64,000 nt of DNA from Pseudomonas helleri (GTDB lineage Bacteria; Pseudomonadota; Gammaproteobacteria; Pseudomonadales; Pseudomonadaceae): NCBI RefSeq assembly GCF_001043025.1, contig NZ_JYLD01000004.1, forward strand, positions 343,291-407,290, given 5' to 3'. Below the pieces are notes generated by a model. It was given only the letters and a program-made list of their open reading frames with translations. It ran no database searches and was not told the origin of the DNA. A program made the position numbers and the translations under genes. Positions 16,135 to 25,990 of the stretch are shown in pieces; the stretch's first letter is position 1; each line of letters starts with the position of its first letter.

Positions 16135-17346
16135 ATGCAGGTCAGCAAATCAAACAAGCTCGCCAACGTCTGTTATGACATTCGCGGCCCAGTGCTCAAG
16201 CACGCCAAACGTCTGGAAGAGGAAGGCCAACGCATCCTCAAGCTGAATATCGGCAACCCGGCACCTTTTGGTTTTGAAGCGCCGGACGAAATCCTGCAGG
16301 ACGTTATCCGCAACCTGCCAACTGCTCAGGGCTACAGCGACTCCAAAGGCCTGTTCAGCGCGCGCAAGGCGGTGATGCAGTACTACCAGCAAAAGCAGGT
16401 CGAAGGTGTCGGCATTGAAGACATCTACCTGGGCAACGGCGTGTCCGAGCTGATCGTGATGTCGCTGCAAGCGTTGCTCAACAACGGTGACGAAGTGCTG
16501 GTGCCGGCGCCGGACTACCCGCTGTGGACCGCTGCCGTGACCCTGGCCGGTGGCCACCCGGTGCACTACCTGTGCGACGAGCAAGCCAACTGGTGGCCAG
16601 ACCTTGAAGACATCAAGGCCAAGATCACCCCGAACACCAAAGCCATGGTGATCATCAACCCGAATAACCCGACGGGCGCGGTGTACTCCAAGGAAGTGTT
16701 GCTGGGCATGCTCGAACTGGCACGCCAACACAACCTGGTGGTGTTCTCGGACGAGATCTACGACAAGATCCTCTACGATGACGCCGTGCACATTTGCACC
16801 GCTTCGCTGGCCCCGGACGTGCTCTGCCTGACCTTCAACGGTTTGTCCAAATCGTACCGGGTGGCGGGCTTTCGTTCCGGCTGGATCGCGATCTCCGGCC
16901 CCAAGCAAAACGCCCAGAGCTACATCGAAGGCATCGACATGCTGGCCAACATGCGCCTGTGCGCCAACGTGCCCAGCCAGCACGCCATCCAGACCGCACT
17001 CGGCGGCTACCAGAGCATCAATGATCTGGTGCTGCCCAACGGGCGACTGCTGGAGCAGCGCAACCGCACCTGGGAACTGCTTAACGACATTCCTGGCGTC
17101 AGTTGCGTAAAACCCATGGGCGCGCTGTACGCTTTCCCACGCATTGATCCGAAAGTCTGCCCGATCCTCAACGACGAAAAATTCGTTCTGGACTTGTTGC
17201 TCTCGGAAAAACTGCTAGTGGTCCAGGGCACCGCGTTCAACTGGCCTTGGCCGGACCACTTCCGTGTGGTGACCCTGCCACGCGTCGACGAACTGGACAT
17301 GGCCATCGGTCGAATCGGTAACTTTCTGAAGACCTACCGTCAGTAA
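16135..17346 (+). CDS. alaA: Alanine aminotransferase AlaA-like, PLP fold type I
   Basis: AlaA interconverts pyruvate plus glutamate and alanine plus 2-oxoglutarate. The 403-residue protein shows the aminotransferase I/II signatures: LNIGNPAPFGF near the N terminus, GYSDSKGLFSAR, NPNNPTGAVY, SDEIYDKI and the PLP lysine K239 in NGLSKSYRVAGFRSGW. The start at ATG 16135 (MQVSKSNKLANVCYDIRGPV) matches the family; 53 codons of the longer frame are discarded. It is divergent from msrB and ends in a strong hairpin at 17354-17390. The same neighbour order exists in P. aeruginosa. Confidence 0.93.
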   Translation: MQVSKSNKLANVCYDIRGPVLKHAKRLEEEGQRILKLNIGNPAPFGFEAPDEILQDVIRNLPTAQGYSDSKGLFSARKAVMQYYQQKQVEGVGIEDIYLGNGVSELIVMSLQALLNNGDEVLVPAPDYPLWTAAVTLAGGHPVHYLCDEQANWWPDLEDIKAKITPNTKAMVIINPNNPTGAVYSKEVLLGMLELARQHNLVVFSDEIYDKILYDDAVHICTASLAPDVLCLTFNGLSKSYRVAGFRSGWIAISGPKQNAQSYIEGIDMLANMRLCANVPSQHAIQTALGGYQSINDLVLPNGRLLEQRNRTWELLNDIPGVSCVKPMGALYAFPRIDPKVCPILNDEKFVLDLLLSEKLLVVQGTAFNWPWPDHFRVVTLPRVDELDMAIGRIGNFLKTYRQ

Positions 17347-17353
17347 TTTCCGA

Positions 17354-17390
17354 ACATGCTGTGCGACAAATGAAAAGTCGCACAGCATGT
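17354..17390 (+). terminator. Terminator-like hairpin after alaA
   Basis: A perfect 14-bp stem (17354-17367 and 17377-17390, ACATGCTGTGCGAC and complement) with a 9-nt loop begins 8 nt after the alaA stop. No long T-run follows. Confidence 0.7.
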
Positions 17391-17659
17391 GTCCACTGAA
17401 AGAATCTTCATTTGTTAGCTTTCCCGACTTTTCCTGCACACCCGAAAAACCTAAAACCTGGCAAGGCCTTTAATTTATTGGCTTTGAGCCTGACTTTTGC
17501 CTGAATAAAGGGTCCATTCATATTAGGAAATATCTGGCGCCGCGCTCAATTCGACCTGTAGGACACAGTTTGAAATAGTCACTTGGTTGAATAGCCTGAG
17601 GCAGCACCTTATATACCCGCATGCGGCAACACCCTTAAGACGAGGAGATTCTTACAACC
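17391..17659 (+). promoter_or_regulatory. htpX: Upstream region of htpX
   Basis: No gene is seen. The stretch must hold the htpX promoter. A weak sigma-32-like pattern (CTTGGTT near 17582, CACCTTATATA near 17606) is present, but its fit is poor. GAGGAG at 17642-17647 is the only Shine-Dalgarno candidate and sits unusually far (12 nt) from ATG 17660. Confidence 0.35.
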
Positions 17660-18547
17660 ATGATGCGCATTCTGCTGTTTTTGGCCACTAACCTGGCGGT
17701 CGTGCTGATTGCCAGCATCACCCTGAGCCTGTTCGGCTTTAACGGGTTCATGGCGGCCAACGGGGTTGATCTGAACCTCAATCAGCTGTTGGTGTTCTGT
17801 GCGGTCTTTGGTTTTGCAGGGTCTTTGTTCTCGCTGTTCATTTCCAAATGGATGGCGAAAATGAGCACCAGCACCCAGGTGATCACTCAACCTCGTACAC
17901 GCCACGAACAATGGCTGATGCAAACCGTTGAACAACTGTCCCGCGAAGCCGGGATCAAAATGCCTGAAGTGGGGATTTTCCCTGCTTACGAGGCCAACGC
18001 GTTTGCCACCGGCTGGAATAAAAATGATGCGCTGGTAGCGGTTAGCCAGGGCTTGCTTGAGCGATTTTCGCCCGATGAAGTGAAAGCCGTACTGGCTCAC
18101 GAAATCGGCCACGTCGCCAATGGCGACATGGTGACCCTGGCCTTGGTGCAAGGCGTGGTGAACACCTTTGTGATGTTCTTTGCCCGCATCATCGGCAATT
18201 TCGTCGACAAAGTGATCTTCAAGAACGATGAAGGCCGTGGCATTGCCTACTATGTCGCGACCATTTTCGCGGAGCTGGTACTGGGCTTCCTGGCCAGCGC
18301 CATCGTGATGTGGTTCTCGCGCCGACGCGAATTCCGGGCTGACGAAGCCGGTACTCACCTGGCCGGGACTGGCGCCATGATCAGCGCCCTGCAGCGCCTG
18401 CGCTCCGAGCAAGGCCTGCCGGTGCACATGCCGGACACCTTGTCTGCCTTTGGTATCAATGGCGGCTTGAAGCAAGGCCTGGCGCGGATGTTCATGAGCC
18501 ATCCGCCTCTGGAAGAACGTATCGACGCACTGCGTCGTCGTGGCTAA
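17660..18547 (+). CDS. htpX: Membrane zinc metalloprotease HtpX
   Basis: HtpX is an inner-membrane M48 protease that degrades damaged membrane proteins together with FtsH. The 295-residue protein has two N-terminal TM helices (about 4-28 and 38-58), the zinc motif H147-E-I-G-H151 in [13 protein letters not shown], two further hydrophobic segments (about 157-180 and 193-218) and the third ligand region EFRADEAG. The length equals that of the family. A clear terminator follows at 18565-18592. The neighbouring alaA-htpX order is shared with P. aeruginosa. Confidence 0.96.
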   Translation: MMRILLFLATNLAVVLIASITLSLFGFNGFMAANGVDLNLNQLLVFCAVFGFAGSLFSLFISKWMAKMSTSTQVITQPRTRHEQWLMQTVEQLSREAGIKMPEVGIFPAYEANAFATGWNKNDALVAVSQGLLERFSPDEVKAVLAHEIGHVANGDMVTLALVQGVVNTFVMFFARIIGNFVDKVIFKNDEGRGIAYYVATIFAELVLGFLASAIVMWFSRRREFRADEAGTHLAGTGAMISALQRLRSEQGLPVHMPDTLSAFGINGGLKQGLARMFMSHPPLEERIDALRRRG

Positions 18548-18564
18548 CCGCTACGGGCTTACTC

Positions 18565-18592
18565 AAAAGGGCGACTTCGGTCGCCCTTTTTT
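18565..18592 (+). terminator. Rho-independent terminator of htpX
   Basis: AAAAGGGCGAC-TTCG-GTCGCCCTTTTTT: perfect stem with a UUCG tetraloop and T-run, 18 nt after the stop codon. Confidence 0.95.
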
Positions 18593-18739
18593 GTGCCTGC
18601 TGTTCGGATATTGCCGACACGCCTGCTTAAGGGCGCTGAACCAACCTTTAAATTCGATAGATAAGCACTAAAACTTATATTGGATTTAGATCAATGATCA
18701 GGTTGAAGATGGCGCATCCAAACCTTGAGGACCCTCACC

Positions 18740-19507
18740 ATGCTGCCTAGCCTGTACATTTCACACGGCTCTCCGATGCTGGCACTGGAACCCGGTGAAA
18801 GCGGCCCGGCCTTGAAGCGCCTCGCCGCGCAATTTGCGAAGCCCAAGGCCATCGTGCTGCTTTCGGCTCACTGGGAAAGCGCCGACCTGCGGGTTGCCAG
18901 CCACCCTGCGCCAGAGACCTGGCATGACTTTGGTGGCTTCCCACGTGCGCTGTATGCCGTGCAATACCCGGCGCCGGGCGATCCCGCTCTAGCCGCACGG
19001 ATCGTGCAACTACTGGCCACACACGGCCTGCCAGCGCAACTGGATGCCAAACGCCCTTTCGACCATGGCGCCTGGGTGCCGTTGTCATTGATGTACCCGG
19101 CAGCCGACATTCCCGTGGTGCAGGTGTCGCTGCCCAGCCAATCGGGCCCTGCGGGCTTGAATGAAGTGGGTCAGGCGCTGGCAAGCTTGCGCAGCGAGGG
19201 GATCTTGATTATTGGTTCCGGCAGCATCACCCATAACCTGCGCGAGCTGGACTGGCAGGCGGGCCCGGAAAGCGTCGAACCATGGGCCAAAGCGTTTCGT
19301 GACTGGATGATTGAAAAGCTCGCCGCCGACGATGCGGCAGCTTTGCACCAGTACCGGCAACAGGCGCCGTTCGCCGCCAAAAACCACCCGAGCGATGAAC
19401 ACCTGTTGCCGCTGTACTTTGCCCGGGGCGCGGGCGGCCCGTTCAGCATTGCGCATCAGGGCTGGACCTTGGGCGCACTGGGGATGGACATCTACCGGTT
19501 TGGATAA
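18740..19507 (+). CDS. LigB/DODA-family extradiol dioxygenase (YgiD-like)
   Basis: This 255-residue protein belongs to the class III extradiol dioxygenase superfamily, 4,5-DOPA dioxygenase (YgiD) type. It shows SHGSPMLALE at the N terminus with the first metal histidine, LLSAHWES, FDHGAWVPL, the GSGSITHNL segment, and AKNHPSDEHLLPLYFA near the C terminus, as in the family. ATG 18740 replaces the TTG at 18725. It is cytosolic and iron- or zinc-dependent. The natural substrate in pseudomonads is not known. It is a single-gene unit followed by a type B REPIN. Confidence 0.9.
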   Translation: MLPSLYISHGSPMLALEPGESGPALKRLAAQFAKPKAIVLLSAHWESADLRVASHPAPETWHDFGGFPRALYAVQYPAPGDPALAARIVQLLATHGLPAQLDAKRPFDHGAWVPLSLMYPAADIPVVQVSLPSQSGPAGLNEVGQALASLRSEGILIIGSGSITHNLRELDWQAGPESVEPWAKAFRDWMIEKLAADDAAALHQYRQQAPFAAKNHPSDEHLLPLYFARGAGGPFSIAHQGWTLGALGMDIYRFG

Positions 19508-19524
19508 TGATGCGCCAAACCTCT

Positions 19525-19609
19525 GTGGGAGCGGGCTTGCTCGCGATGCAAACAACTCGGTACATCAGTTGCACCTAGTCGATCCAATCGCGAGCAAGCC
19601 CGCTCCCAC
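19525..19609. repeat. REPIN type B, full copy
   Basis: 85-bp element with GTGGGAGCGGGCTTGCTCGC on the left and its complement on the right around a non-palindromic core of about 40 bp. It lies between convergent genes. It is distinct in arm sequence (GTGGGAGCGGGC) from the type A family (GTAGGAGCGAGC). Confidence 0.9.
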
Positions 19610-19649
19610 CCCCCTGATCGAGGGATCAATCGCACCTTTAACCGCAGGC

Positions 19650-19682
19650 AAAAAAAATCCCCGAACCAGTCGGGGATTTTTT
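19650..19682 (-). terminator. Terminator of deaD (bidirectional shape)
   Basis: AAAAATCCCCGA-ACCAG-TCGGGGATTTTTT: strong GC stem flanked by A and T runs, so it can work on both strands. It lies 25 nt beyond the deaD stop. Confidence 0.92.
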
Positions 19683-19707
19683 AGTGATCAATCACAGCAC
19701 GCTGTGA

Positions 19708-21378
19708 TTAATCTTCGCGGTAGCGACGCAGCTTCAACTGCTTGCCAGCGACACGAGTGTCTTTGAGCTTGGCCAGCAGTTTTTCCAGGCCTTCTTCCGG
19801 CAGTTCTACCAGGCTGAAGCTATCACGCACTTGAATGCGACCGATTGCTTCACGTGCCAGGCCACCCTCGTTGAGGATAGCGCCCAGCAGGTTCTTGGCA
19901 GCGATACCATCACGCGCACCCAGCGCGGTACGGCAACGAGCACGGCCTTCAGCCAATGGAGCCGGAGCACGACGCTCGCGATCACCACGGTCTGGACGGT
20001 CGCCACTGCGCTCCGAACGCTCACGTGGAGCACTGTTCGGCACCAGCGGGCGCTCACGCTCAATAGCTGCCAGGGTCAGAGCCTGACCGTTGGTGGCTTT
20101 GCGCAACAGAGCAGCGGCCAACGCACGCGGGCTGCAACCGATATCGGCAGTCAGACGATCCAGCAGGTCGCCGTGAGTCGATTCAGCATCAGCAACCAGT
20201 GGCGCCAGGCTGTTGGTCAGTTTCTTGATGCGGGCATCAAGGACTGCCTGAGCATCCGGCAGGCGGACCTCAGCAACCTTTTGACCGGTTACACGCTCGA
20301 TCACTTGCAGCATGCGGCGCTCACGTGGAGTCACCAGCAACAGTGCACGACCTTCGCGACCGGCACGGCCAGTACGGCCGATACGGTGAACGTAGGACTC
20401 TGGATCGTAAGGCATGTCAACGTTGAACACGTGGGTGATACGTGGAACGTCAAGGCCACGAGCGGCTACGTCAGTCGCCACAACGATGTCCAGACGGCCA
20501 TCTTTGAGGGAGTCGATAACGCGCTCACGCTGGTTCTGGGCAATGTCACCGTTCAGCGCAGCGGCTTTGTAGCCTTTGGCTTCCAGGGCGCTGGCCAGGT
20601 CCAGGGTAGCTTGCTTGGTACGCACGAACATGATCAGCGCGTCGAAGTCTTCAACTTCCAGCAGGCTCAATACAGCCGAGGTCTTCTGGTCAGCGTGAAC
20701 CAACAGGTGAGCCTGTTCGATCGCGGTAACGGTCTGAGTCTTGGTCTGGATTTTAACGTGCTGCGGGTCACGCAGGTGACGCTCGGCAATGGCACGGATC
20801 GACTGCGGCAAGGTGGCCGAGAACAATACGGTCTGACGGGTAGCAGGCAAAGCCTTGAAGATCACCTCAAGGTCATCCATGAAGCCCAGCTTGAGCATTT
20901 CGTCAGCTTCGTCGAGAACCAGGTGGTTCACGGTCGCCAATACTTTTTCGTCGCGACGCAGGTGGTCGCACAGACGGCCCGGAGTGGCAACAACGATTTG
21001 TGCGCCATTACGGATTGCTTTCAGTTGTGGGCCCATGGGCGCGCCGCCGTAAACGGCCACAACGTTAACGCTAGGCATTTGCTTGGCGTAGGTTTCGAAA
21101 GCGGTTGCTACTTGCAGCGCCAACTCACGGGTTGGCGCCAGGATCAGGGCTTGCGGTTCGCGCTTTGCAGGATCGATGCGATTGAGGATAGGCAGGGCAA
21201 AGGCGGCGGTTTTACCCGTACCGGTTTGCGCCTGACCAATCATGTCGTGACCGGCCAAAATGATCGGGATCGATTGCTGCTGAATAGCCGAAGGCTCTTC
21301 GTAGCCAGTCGCGATGACGGCTGCAAGAATGTTCGGGTTAAGATCAAAAGCGGCGAAGCCGCCGGTTTCCTGGGTCAT
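19708..21378 (-). CDS. deaD: Cold-shock DEAD-box RNA helicase DeaD/CsdA
   Basis: DeaD unwinds RNA in ribosome assembly, mRNA decay and cold adaptation. The 556-residue protein has all DEAD-box motifs in order: GYEEPSAIQQQSIP (Q), AQTGTGKT (I), PTRELALQ (Ia), DEAD (II), SAT (III), ARGLDVPRI (V) and HRIGRTGRAGR (VI). After these come an Arg-rich linker and a C-terminal DbpA/CsdA-type RNA-binding domain ending near LKLRRYRED. ATG 21378 begins MTQETGGFAAFDLNP; an in-frame ATG at 21429 exists but lies in what looks like the leader. The leader is long (about 200 nt if the -10-like TATAGT near 21592-21597 is used), as for E. coli csdA. Confidence 0.94.
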   Translation of the reverse strand: MTQETGGFAAFDLNPNILAAVIATGYEEPSAIQQQSIPIILAGHDMIGQAQTGTGKTAAFALPILNRIDPAKREPQALILAPTRELALQVATAFETYAKQMPSVNVVAVYGGAPMGPQLKAIRNGAQIVVATPGRLCDHLRRDEKVLATVNHLVLDEADEMLKLGFMDDLEVIFKALPATRQTVLFSATLPQSIRAIAERHLRDPQHVKIQTKTQTVTAIEQAHLLVHADQKTSAVLSLLEVEDFDALIMFVRTKQATLDLASALEAKGYKAAALNGDIAQNQRERVIDSLKDGRLDIVVATDVAARGLDVPRITHVFNVDMPYDPESYVHRIGRTGRAGREGRALLLVTPRERRMLQVIERVTGQKVAEVRLPDAQAVLDARIKKLTNSLAPLVADAESTHGDLLDRLTADIGCSPRALAAALLRKATNGQALTLAAIERERPLVPNSAPRERSERSGDRPDRGDRERRAPAPLAEGRARCRTALGARDGIAAKNLLGAILNEGGLAREAIGRIQVRDSFSLVELPEEGLEKLLAKLKDTRVAGKQLKLRRYRED

Positions 21379-21749
21379 GGGTCTGCCTCTAAGTGCATCC
21401 GCAAAGACCCATGCTCCAAAGCTGCGCATGCCGTGTAAGACTACAAGAGTCGCCCTGGCTGCTTTGTCGGCGGGGATTTGCGAAAACGTTAAATGAATGG
21501 AGCGTTCAGGGTAGTCCGCGAAACGGACGAGCAGCCGAAGCGTACTTCGGGAAGTGCAACACCTAAACGTGGCCCGGCTAAAGGCCGGCGCGCACTATAC
21601 CGGATTTATCACAAAAAAAAAGCGCTTTTTTAACAGTCGATCGTCTGCAAGCCTCTGTAGACCGGGCTTTTGCGATAATTTGGGCTTCGCAAAACGGGGC
21701 GTGGCCCGGCAATTACGGGCCTGTCGCTAAAACGATTCACCGTGGCGCT
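21379..21749 (-). promoter_or_regulatory. deaD: Promoter and long 5' leader of deaD
   Basis: No gene is seen. Read on the minus strand, a TATAGT -10-like hexamer lies around 21592-21597 without a clear -35, giving a leader of about 200 nt to ATG 21378. An A-tract/AAGCGCTT/T-tract palindrome (about 21613-21632) lies just upstream and may end transcription of the preceding minus-strand gene (stop at 21750). Confidence 0.4.
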
Positions 21750-22505
21750 TCAGGTCGCAGGGCGAATAGCCTTGATCAACGCTTCGAGCGAATAACCCAA
21801 ACGCGGCGCCAGGGCCTGTGCGCGAGCGGTCAGTGCGTCAATGTCCAGCGCCTGATCCAGATCGTCGGGCACCAGCAAGATGACGTTGCCCTCTTTGACC
21901 GGCAGCTCCCAATAGTGACGATGGAACAAGCCCCGCAACAAGGCGGCGCCCAGCGGTTTGCCGTCGTCGGTGGCCCACTGGTTGATCACCAGCCAGCCGT
22001 TGGGCTGGAGTTTTTTCTGGCAGTTCTCCAGGAAGGTCCAGGCCAAATGACCAGGCGCCGGCCCCAGGTCGTTGTAAAGGTCGACGAAAATCAGGTCGGC
22101 AGGCTCGGCGCTGGGCAAGAGCTCCACCGCGTCACCAATGCGAATGTACAGCCGCGGGTCGTCGTCCAGCCCCAAGTGCTCAATGGCCAGGCGCGGTACA
22201 TCCGGGCGCAGTTCAATGGCTTCGACGTCTTCCAGAGGCAAAAACTTGAGGCAGGCCTGAGTCAGCGTCCCGGCACCCAACCCCAGAAACAGGGCGCTCT
22301 CTGGCGCTTCATGGCACAAGGCACCAATCAGCATGGCGCGGGTGTAGTCGTATTCCAGCCAACTGGGGTCCGTGGTGAACACGCAGCTCTGCTCGATCGC
22401 ATCGCCAAATTCGAGGAAGCGGTAGTCTTCCACTTCAAACACTCGAATCATGCCGAAGTCATCATGGACTTCAGCGAGCAGGCGCTCTATGCGCTCCTCA
22501 GACAT
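21750..22505 (-). CDS. Spermidine-synthase-like SAM-fold protein
   Basis: This 251-residue Rossmann methyltransferase-fold protein has the SAM/dcSAM-binding loop ALFLGLGAGTLTQ, an acidic end of the second strand (VEAIELRPDV) and DLIFVDLYND. It is shaped like polyamine aminopropyltransferases but lacks their full substrate signature, so a real spermidine synthase role is doubtful. ATG 22505 starts MSEERIERLL; the nine extra codons upstream are discarded. A comparable protein lies near deaD in P. aeruginosa. Confidence 0.82.
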   Translation of the reverse strand: MSEERIERLLAEVHDDFGMIRVFEVEDYRFLEFGDAIEQSCVFTTDPSWLEYDYTRAMLIGALCHEAPESALFLGLGAGTLTQACLKFLPLEDVEAIELRPDVPRLAIEHLGLDDDPRLYIRIGDAVELLPSAEPADLIFVDLYNDLGPAPGHLAWTFLENCQKKLQPNGWLVINQWATDDGKPLGAALLRGLFHRHYWELPVKEGNVILLVPDDLDQALDIDALTARAQALAPRLGYSLEALIKAIRPAT

Positions 22506-22662
22506 TGCCTCTCCTCGCCGCGCCCGGCACACACGGCCAGCGCGCTAAAAACCACCACTCGATGCCGAGCGCAAAGGCACGATTGTCGGCCATTGCAACG
22601 CAACAGGTCACGCACTAATTGCTGCTAACATGCGCCATCCCCTTTCGACACTAGAGTCTGCG

Positions 22663-24009
22663 ATGAGCCAACCCTGGAGCCCTGACAGCTGGCGCGCCCT
22701 GCCGATCCAGCAACAACCCCACTACCCTGACGCGGCCCACTTGTTGCGGGTCGAGCAAAGCCTGGCGAGTTACCCGCCACTGGTGTTTGCCGGAGAAGCC
22801 CGCGAACTGCGCCGTCAGTTTGCCGAGGTCACCCAAGGTCGGGCGTTTCTGTTGCAGGGCGGCGATTGCGCTGAAAGTTTTGCAGAGTTTTCGGCAGCCA
22901 AGATTCGCGACACCTTTAAGGTGTTACTGCAAATGGCCATTGTCATGACCTTCGCGGCGGGCTGCCCGGTCGTCAAAGTCGGGCGCATGGCGGGCCAGTT
23001 CGCCAAGCCGCGCTCGGCCAACGATGAAACCATCAACGGCGTCACGCTGCCGGCGTATCGCGGCGACATCGTCAACGGTATCGGTTTCGATGAAAAAAGC
23101 CGCGTGCCTGATCCAGAGCGCCTGTTGCAGTCTTATCACCAGTCCACCGCAACCCTGAACCTGCTGCGCGCCTTTGCCCAGGGCGGTTTTGCCGACCTGC
23201 ACCAGGTGCACAAGTGGAACCTGGACTTCATCGCCAACTCGGCGCTGGCAGAAAAGTACAGCCAACTGGCCGACCGTATCGACGAAACCCTGGCCTTCAT
23301 GCGCGCCTGCGGCATGGACAGCTCGCCGCAACTGCGTGAAACCAGCTTCTTCACCGCCCATGAAGCGTTGCTGCTGAACTACGAAGAAGCCTTTGTGCGC
23401 CGCGACAGCCTGACTAACGATTACTACGATTGCTCGGCACACATGCTGTGGATTGGCGACCGTACCCGCCAGCTGGACGGTGCCCACGTGGAGTTTCTGC
23501 GCGGCGTGAACAACCCGATCGGGGTTAAAGTCGGCCCGACCATGAACACCGAGGAATTGATCCGCCTGATCGACATCCTCAACCCTGACAACGATCCGGG
23601 CCGTCTTAACCTGATCGTGCGTATGGGCGCCAACAAGGTCGGCGACCATTTGCCGCAACTGATCCGCGCCGTCGAAGGCGAAGGCAAAAAAGTGCTGTGG
23701 AGTTGCGACCCGATGCACGCCAACACCATCAAGGCCAGCAGCGGCTACAAGACCCGCGACTTCGCGCAGATCCTTGGCGAAGTGAAGCAGTTCTTCCAGG
23801 TACATGAAGCCGAAGGCAGCTACGCCGGCGGGATTCACATCGAAATGACCGGGCAGAACGTCACCGAGTGCATTGGCGGCGCCAATCCGATCACCGAAGA
23901 CAGCCTGTCAGATCGCTATCACACCCACTGCGACCCGCGCATGAACGCCGATCAGTCGCTGGAACTGGCGTTCCTGATTGCCGAAACGTTGAAGCAGGTT
24001 AAGCGCTAA
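22663..24009 (+). CDS. Class II 3-deoxy-7-phosphoheptulonate synthase
   Basis: DAHP synthase condenses phosphoenolpyruvate and erythrose 4-phosphate, the first step of the shikimate pathway. The 448-residue protein is of the plant-like class II (AroA-II) type: [42 protein letters not shown] and [18 protein letters not shown] are all visible. The start at ATG 22663 ([11 protein letters not shown]) fits the family better than ATG 22630. Class II enzymes in pseudomonads occur beside class I isoenzymes and have been linked to secondary aromatic pathways; that role is not shown here. A decayed type B REPIN follows. Confidence 0.94.
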   Translation: MSQPWSPDSWRALPIQQQPHYPDAAHLLRVEQSLASYPPLVFAGEARELRRQFAEVTQGRAFLLQGGDCAESFAEFSAAKIRDTFKVLLQMAIVMTFAAGCPVVKVGRMAGQFAKPRSANDETINGVTLPAYRGDIVNGIGFDEKSRVPDPERLLQSYHQSTATLNLLRAFAQGGFADLHQVHKWNLDFIANSALAEKYSQLADRIDETLAFMRACGMDSSPQLRETSFFTAHEALLLNYEEAFVRRDSLTNDYYDCSAHMLWIGDRTRQLDGAHVEFLRGVNNPIGVKVGPTMNTEELIRLIDILNPDNDPGRLNLIVRMGANKVGDHLPQLIRAVEGEGKKVLWSCDPMHANTIKASSGYKTRDFAQILGEVKQFFQVHEAEGSYAGGIHIEMTGQNVTECIGGANPITEDSLSDRYHTHCDPRMNADQSLELAFLIAETLKQVKR

Positions 24010-24019
24010 AAACCGTACG

Positions 24020-24099
24020 AGGCAGGTTGTTCGCGATGCAGACGACTCTATTTTTCAGCTAAATCGAGTGGATGACATCGCGAGCAAGCCCGCTCCCAC
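24020..24099. repeat. REPIN type B, decayed left arm
   Basis: The right arm (24077-24099, ATCGCGAGCAAGCCCGCTCC with a GTGGGA-complement end) is intact. The left arm around 24020-24040 keeps only GGTTGTTCGCGATG. It lies between the DAHP synthase and DUF1127 stops. Confidence 0.75.
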
Positions 24100-24115
24100 A
24101 AGGCCCTGCTCTAAC

Positions 24116-24295
24116 TCACTTCTTCAACGGATCATCCCAAAACGGGCGATAGCTTTCGGTTTCGATGTCTGCCCGGCTCAAGCCCAAATCCTTGAGCCCC
24201 GCATCACTGATTCGCCGCAGCGCCGCCCGCTCGCGGGACAGTTGATACCAACGCGCAATACGCGCCATCCACGCATTTTCTTTTAGACCTTTCAT
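24116..24295 (-). CDS. DUF1127 small protein
   Basis: This is a 59-residue basic protein. The DUF1127 hallmark is clear: RERAALRRISDAGLKDLGLSRADIE, followed by a short acidic tail. ATG 24295 has AGGAGG with an 8-nt spacer; a GTG one codon upstream is less likely. Small DUF1127 proteins have been tied to phosphate and carbon metabolism and RNA turnover in alphaproteobacteria. Its start is about 95 bp from the divergent LysR gene, which may regulate it. Confidence 0.9.
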   Translation of the reverse strand: MKGLKENAWMARIARWYQLSRERAALRRISDAGLKDLGLSRADIETESYRPFWDDPLKK

Positions 24296-24390
24296 CACCT
24301 GAGCCTCCTGGGGGATGGCTCAAGTCTCTGCCCAGGCATAAGATCAATCCAACGAATGTTTCTTATGCGACCCATTTGCGAGATTGATGA

Positions 24391-25248
24391 ATGGCCGGTT
24401 TTCCGAGTATCGACACTGACTTGCTGCGCACTTTCGCTGCGATTGCCGATCACGGCGGTTTTACCCGTGCCGCAGAAGCGGTCAATCGCACGCAATCGGC
24501 GGTGAGCATGCAAATGAAGCGCCTGGAAGAGGACGTGCTGCACTGCACGCTGTTCCAGCGCGATGGCCGTACAGTCAGCCTCACGCCAGAAGGTCAGGTG
24601 CTGCTGGGGTATGCGCGGCGCATCCTCAAGCTGCACAGTGAAGTGTTCAATACGCTGAGCCTGCCAAAAATGGTTGGCAACGTGAAAATCGGCTCGCCGG
24701 ACGATTACGTTATGCGTTTTTTACCCGGCATCCTGTCGCGCTTTGCCCAGGACTATCAGCTGATCAACGTCGAGGTGCATTGCGAGCCATCCGTGCTGCT
24801 GTTACAGCGCAACGATCTGGACCTGACCATTGTGAGCCGCGAGCCCGGCACGGAGACCGGGCAGATCCTGCGTCAGGAGCGCTTTGTGTGGATGGTCGCC
24901 GAAGGCTTCGCCCCCCACGAACGCACGCCCATGCCACTGGCCATGTTCAATACCGACTGTTTTTGCAGCACTTGGGCGTGCAATGCTCTGGACATGGCGC
25001 AGCGCGAGTACCGGATTGCCTACACCAGCGCCAGCCTGTCGGCGATCAATGCAGTGGTGAGCACCGGGCTGGCGGTGACGGCCCAGTTGCAAAGCCTGCT
25101 GCCAGCAGACTTGCGCATCATTGGCGAGGCAGAAAACCTGCCCCAGTTGCCGTCTGCCAGCATCGTGCTGCTGCGCAAACACAACAGCGCGGCCTCGCCG
25201 ATTATTGAGTGTTTTGCCGAGTACATCGTCGAAGGCTTTAAGCTTTAA
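24391..25248 (+). CDS. LysR-family transcriptional regulator
   Basis: This 285-residue regulator has an N-terminal winged HTH (LLRTFAAIADHGGFTRAAEAVNRTQSAVSMQMKRLEEDV, about residues 8-46) and a LysR effector-binding domain (about 90-285). It is divergent from the DUF1127 gene, the usual layout for a LysR target. Its 3' end overlaps the convergent TauE/SafE gene by 11 bp. The ligand is unknown. Confidence 0.92.
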   Translation: MAGFPSIDTDLLRTFAAIADHGGFTRAAEAVNRTQSAVSMQMKRLEEDVLHCTLFQRDGRTVSLTPEGQVLLGYARRILKLHSEVFNTLSLPKMVGNVKIGSPDDYVMRFLPGILSRFAQDYQLINVEVHCEPSVLLLQRNDLDLTIVSREPGTETGQILRQERFVWMVAEGFAPHERTPMPLAMFNTDCFCSTWACNALDMAQREYRIAYTSASLSAINAVVSTGLAVTAQLQSLLPADLRIIGEAENLPQLPSASIVLLRKHNSAASPIIECFAEYIVEGFKL

Positions 25249-25990
25249 TAGCCAGCAACGCCGCACACAGCAGCAAAAAGGCGCAGTACATTCCCCGCAG
25301 CATGCGCTCTGGCAGCGCATGCGCCAGCTTGACGCCCCAACTGATGCTCAGCAGACCGCCGATGGCCATGGGGATGCCCATCAGCCAGCTCACTTCGTCG
25401 TGCACCGCGTACGTCAGCAATGTGACCGCCGTGCTGGGCGCCGCCAGCGCCAGCGACAAACCTTGGGCCATCACTTGCGTGGTGCCAAACACGCTGGTGA
25501 GCACCGGGGCCGCGACCACTGCGCCGCCGACCCCAAACAGCCCGCCCGTGGTGCCTGCCAGCGCGCCGAGCACCCCGTACCAGGGCCAGCCATAGCGCGA
25601 ACCGGCCACCGGTTGCGCGGGCGAGCTATAGAGCTTGATCAGGTTGTACAGCGTGATGCACAGCAAAAAGACGATAAAGCCCCAGCGAATCAGCCGCGCA
25701 TCGACGCCAACCGCAAGCATTGCGCCCAGCCAGGCAAAACAAAAACTCATCAACACCAGCGGCAATGCCTGGCGCAGGTCAATTTTGTTGCGTTGGTTGT
25801 AGCGGTACAGCGCCAGAAATACGTTAGGAACCGACATCACCAGCGCGGTGCCCTGGGCAATTTGCTGGTCCAGACCAAACCACAAACCCAACACCGGGAT
25901 CGCGATCAAGCCGCCACCGATCCCGAACAACCCGCCCAGCGCCCCAAGGGCAAGGCCCAAGGCCGTGTACATTGCAAAATCTATAAACAT
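25238..25990 (-). CDS. TauE/SafE (TSUP) family membrane transporter
   Basis: This 250-residue, very hydrophobic protein has about eight TM helices and two related glycine-rich repeats, GALGGLFGIGGGLIAIPVLG near the N terminus and GTTGGLFGVGGAVVAAPVL after the middle. These are the TSUP signature of exporters and importers of sulfite, sulfonates and related anions. ATG 25990 is chosen over the adjacent GTG 25993. It converges with the LysR gene. The actual substrate cannot be read from sequence. Confidence 0.9.
   Translation of the reverse strand: MFIDFAMYTALGLALGALGGLFGIGGGLIAIPVLGLWFGLDQQIAQGTALVMSVPNVFLALYRYNQRNKIDLRQALPLVLMSFCFAWLGAMLAVGVDARLIRWGFIVFLLCITLYNLIKLYSSPAQPVAGSRYGWPWYGVLGALAGTTGGLFGVGGAVVAAPVLTSVFGTTQVMAQGLSLALAAPSTAVTLLTYAVHDEVSWLMGIPMAIGGLLSISWGVKLAHALPERMLRGMYCAFLLLCAALLAIKA

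Noticed and set aside
19831..21438. 535-codon open frame on the plus strand opposite deaD
   Set aside because: Its residue make-up (Gln, His, Gly and Val runs) is that of a reverse-strand shadow of a GC-rich gene, and deaD on the other strand has all helicase motifs.
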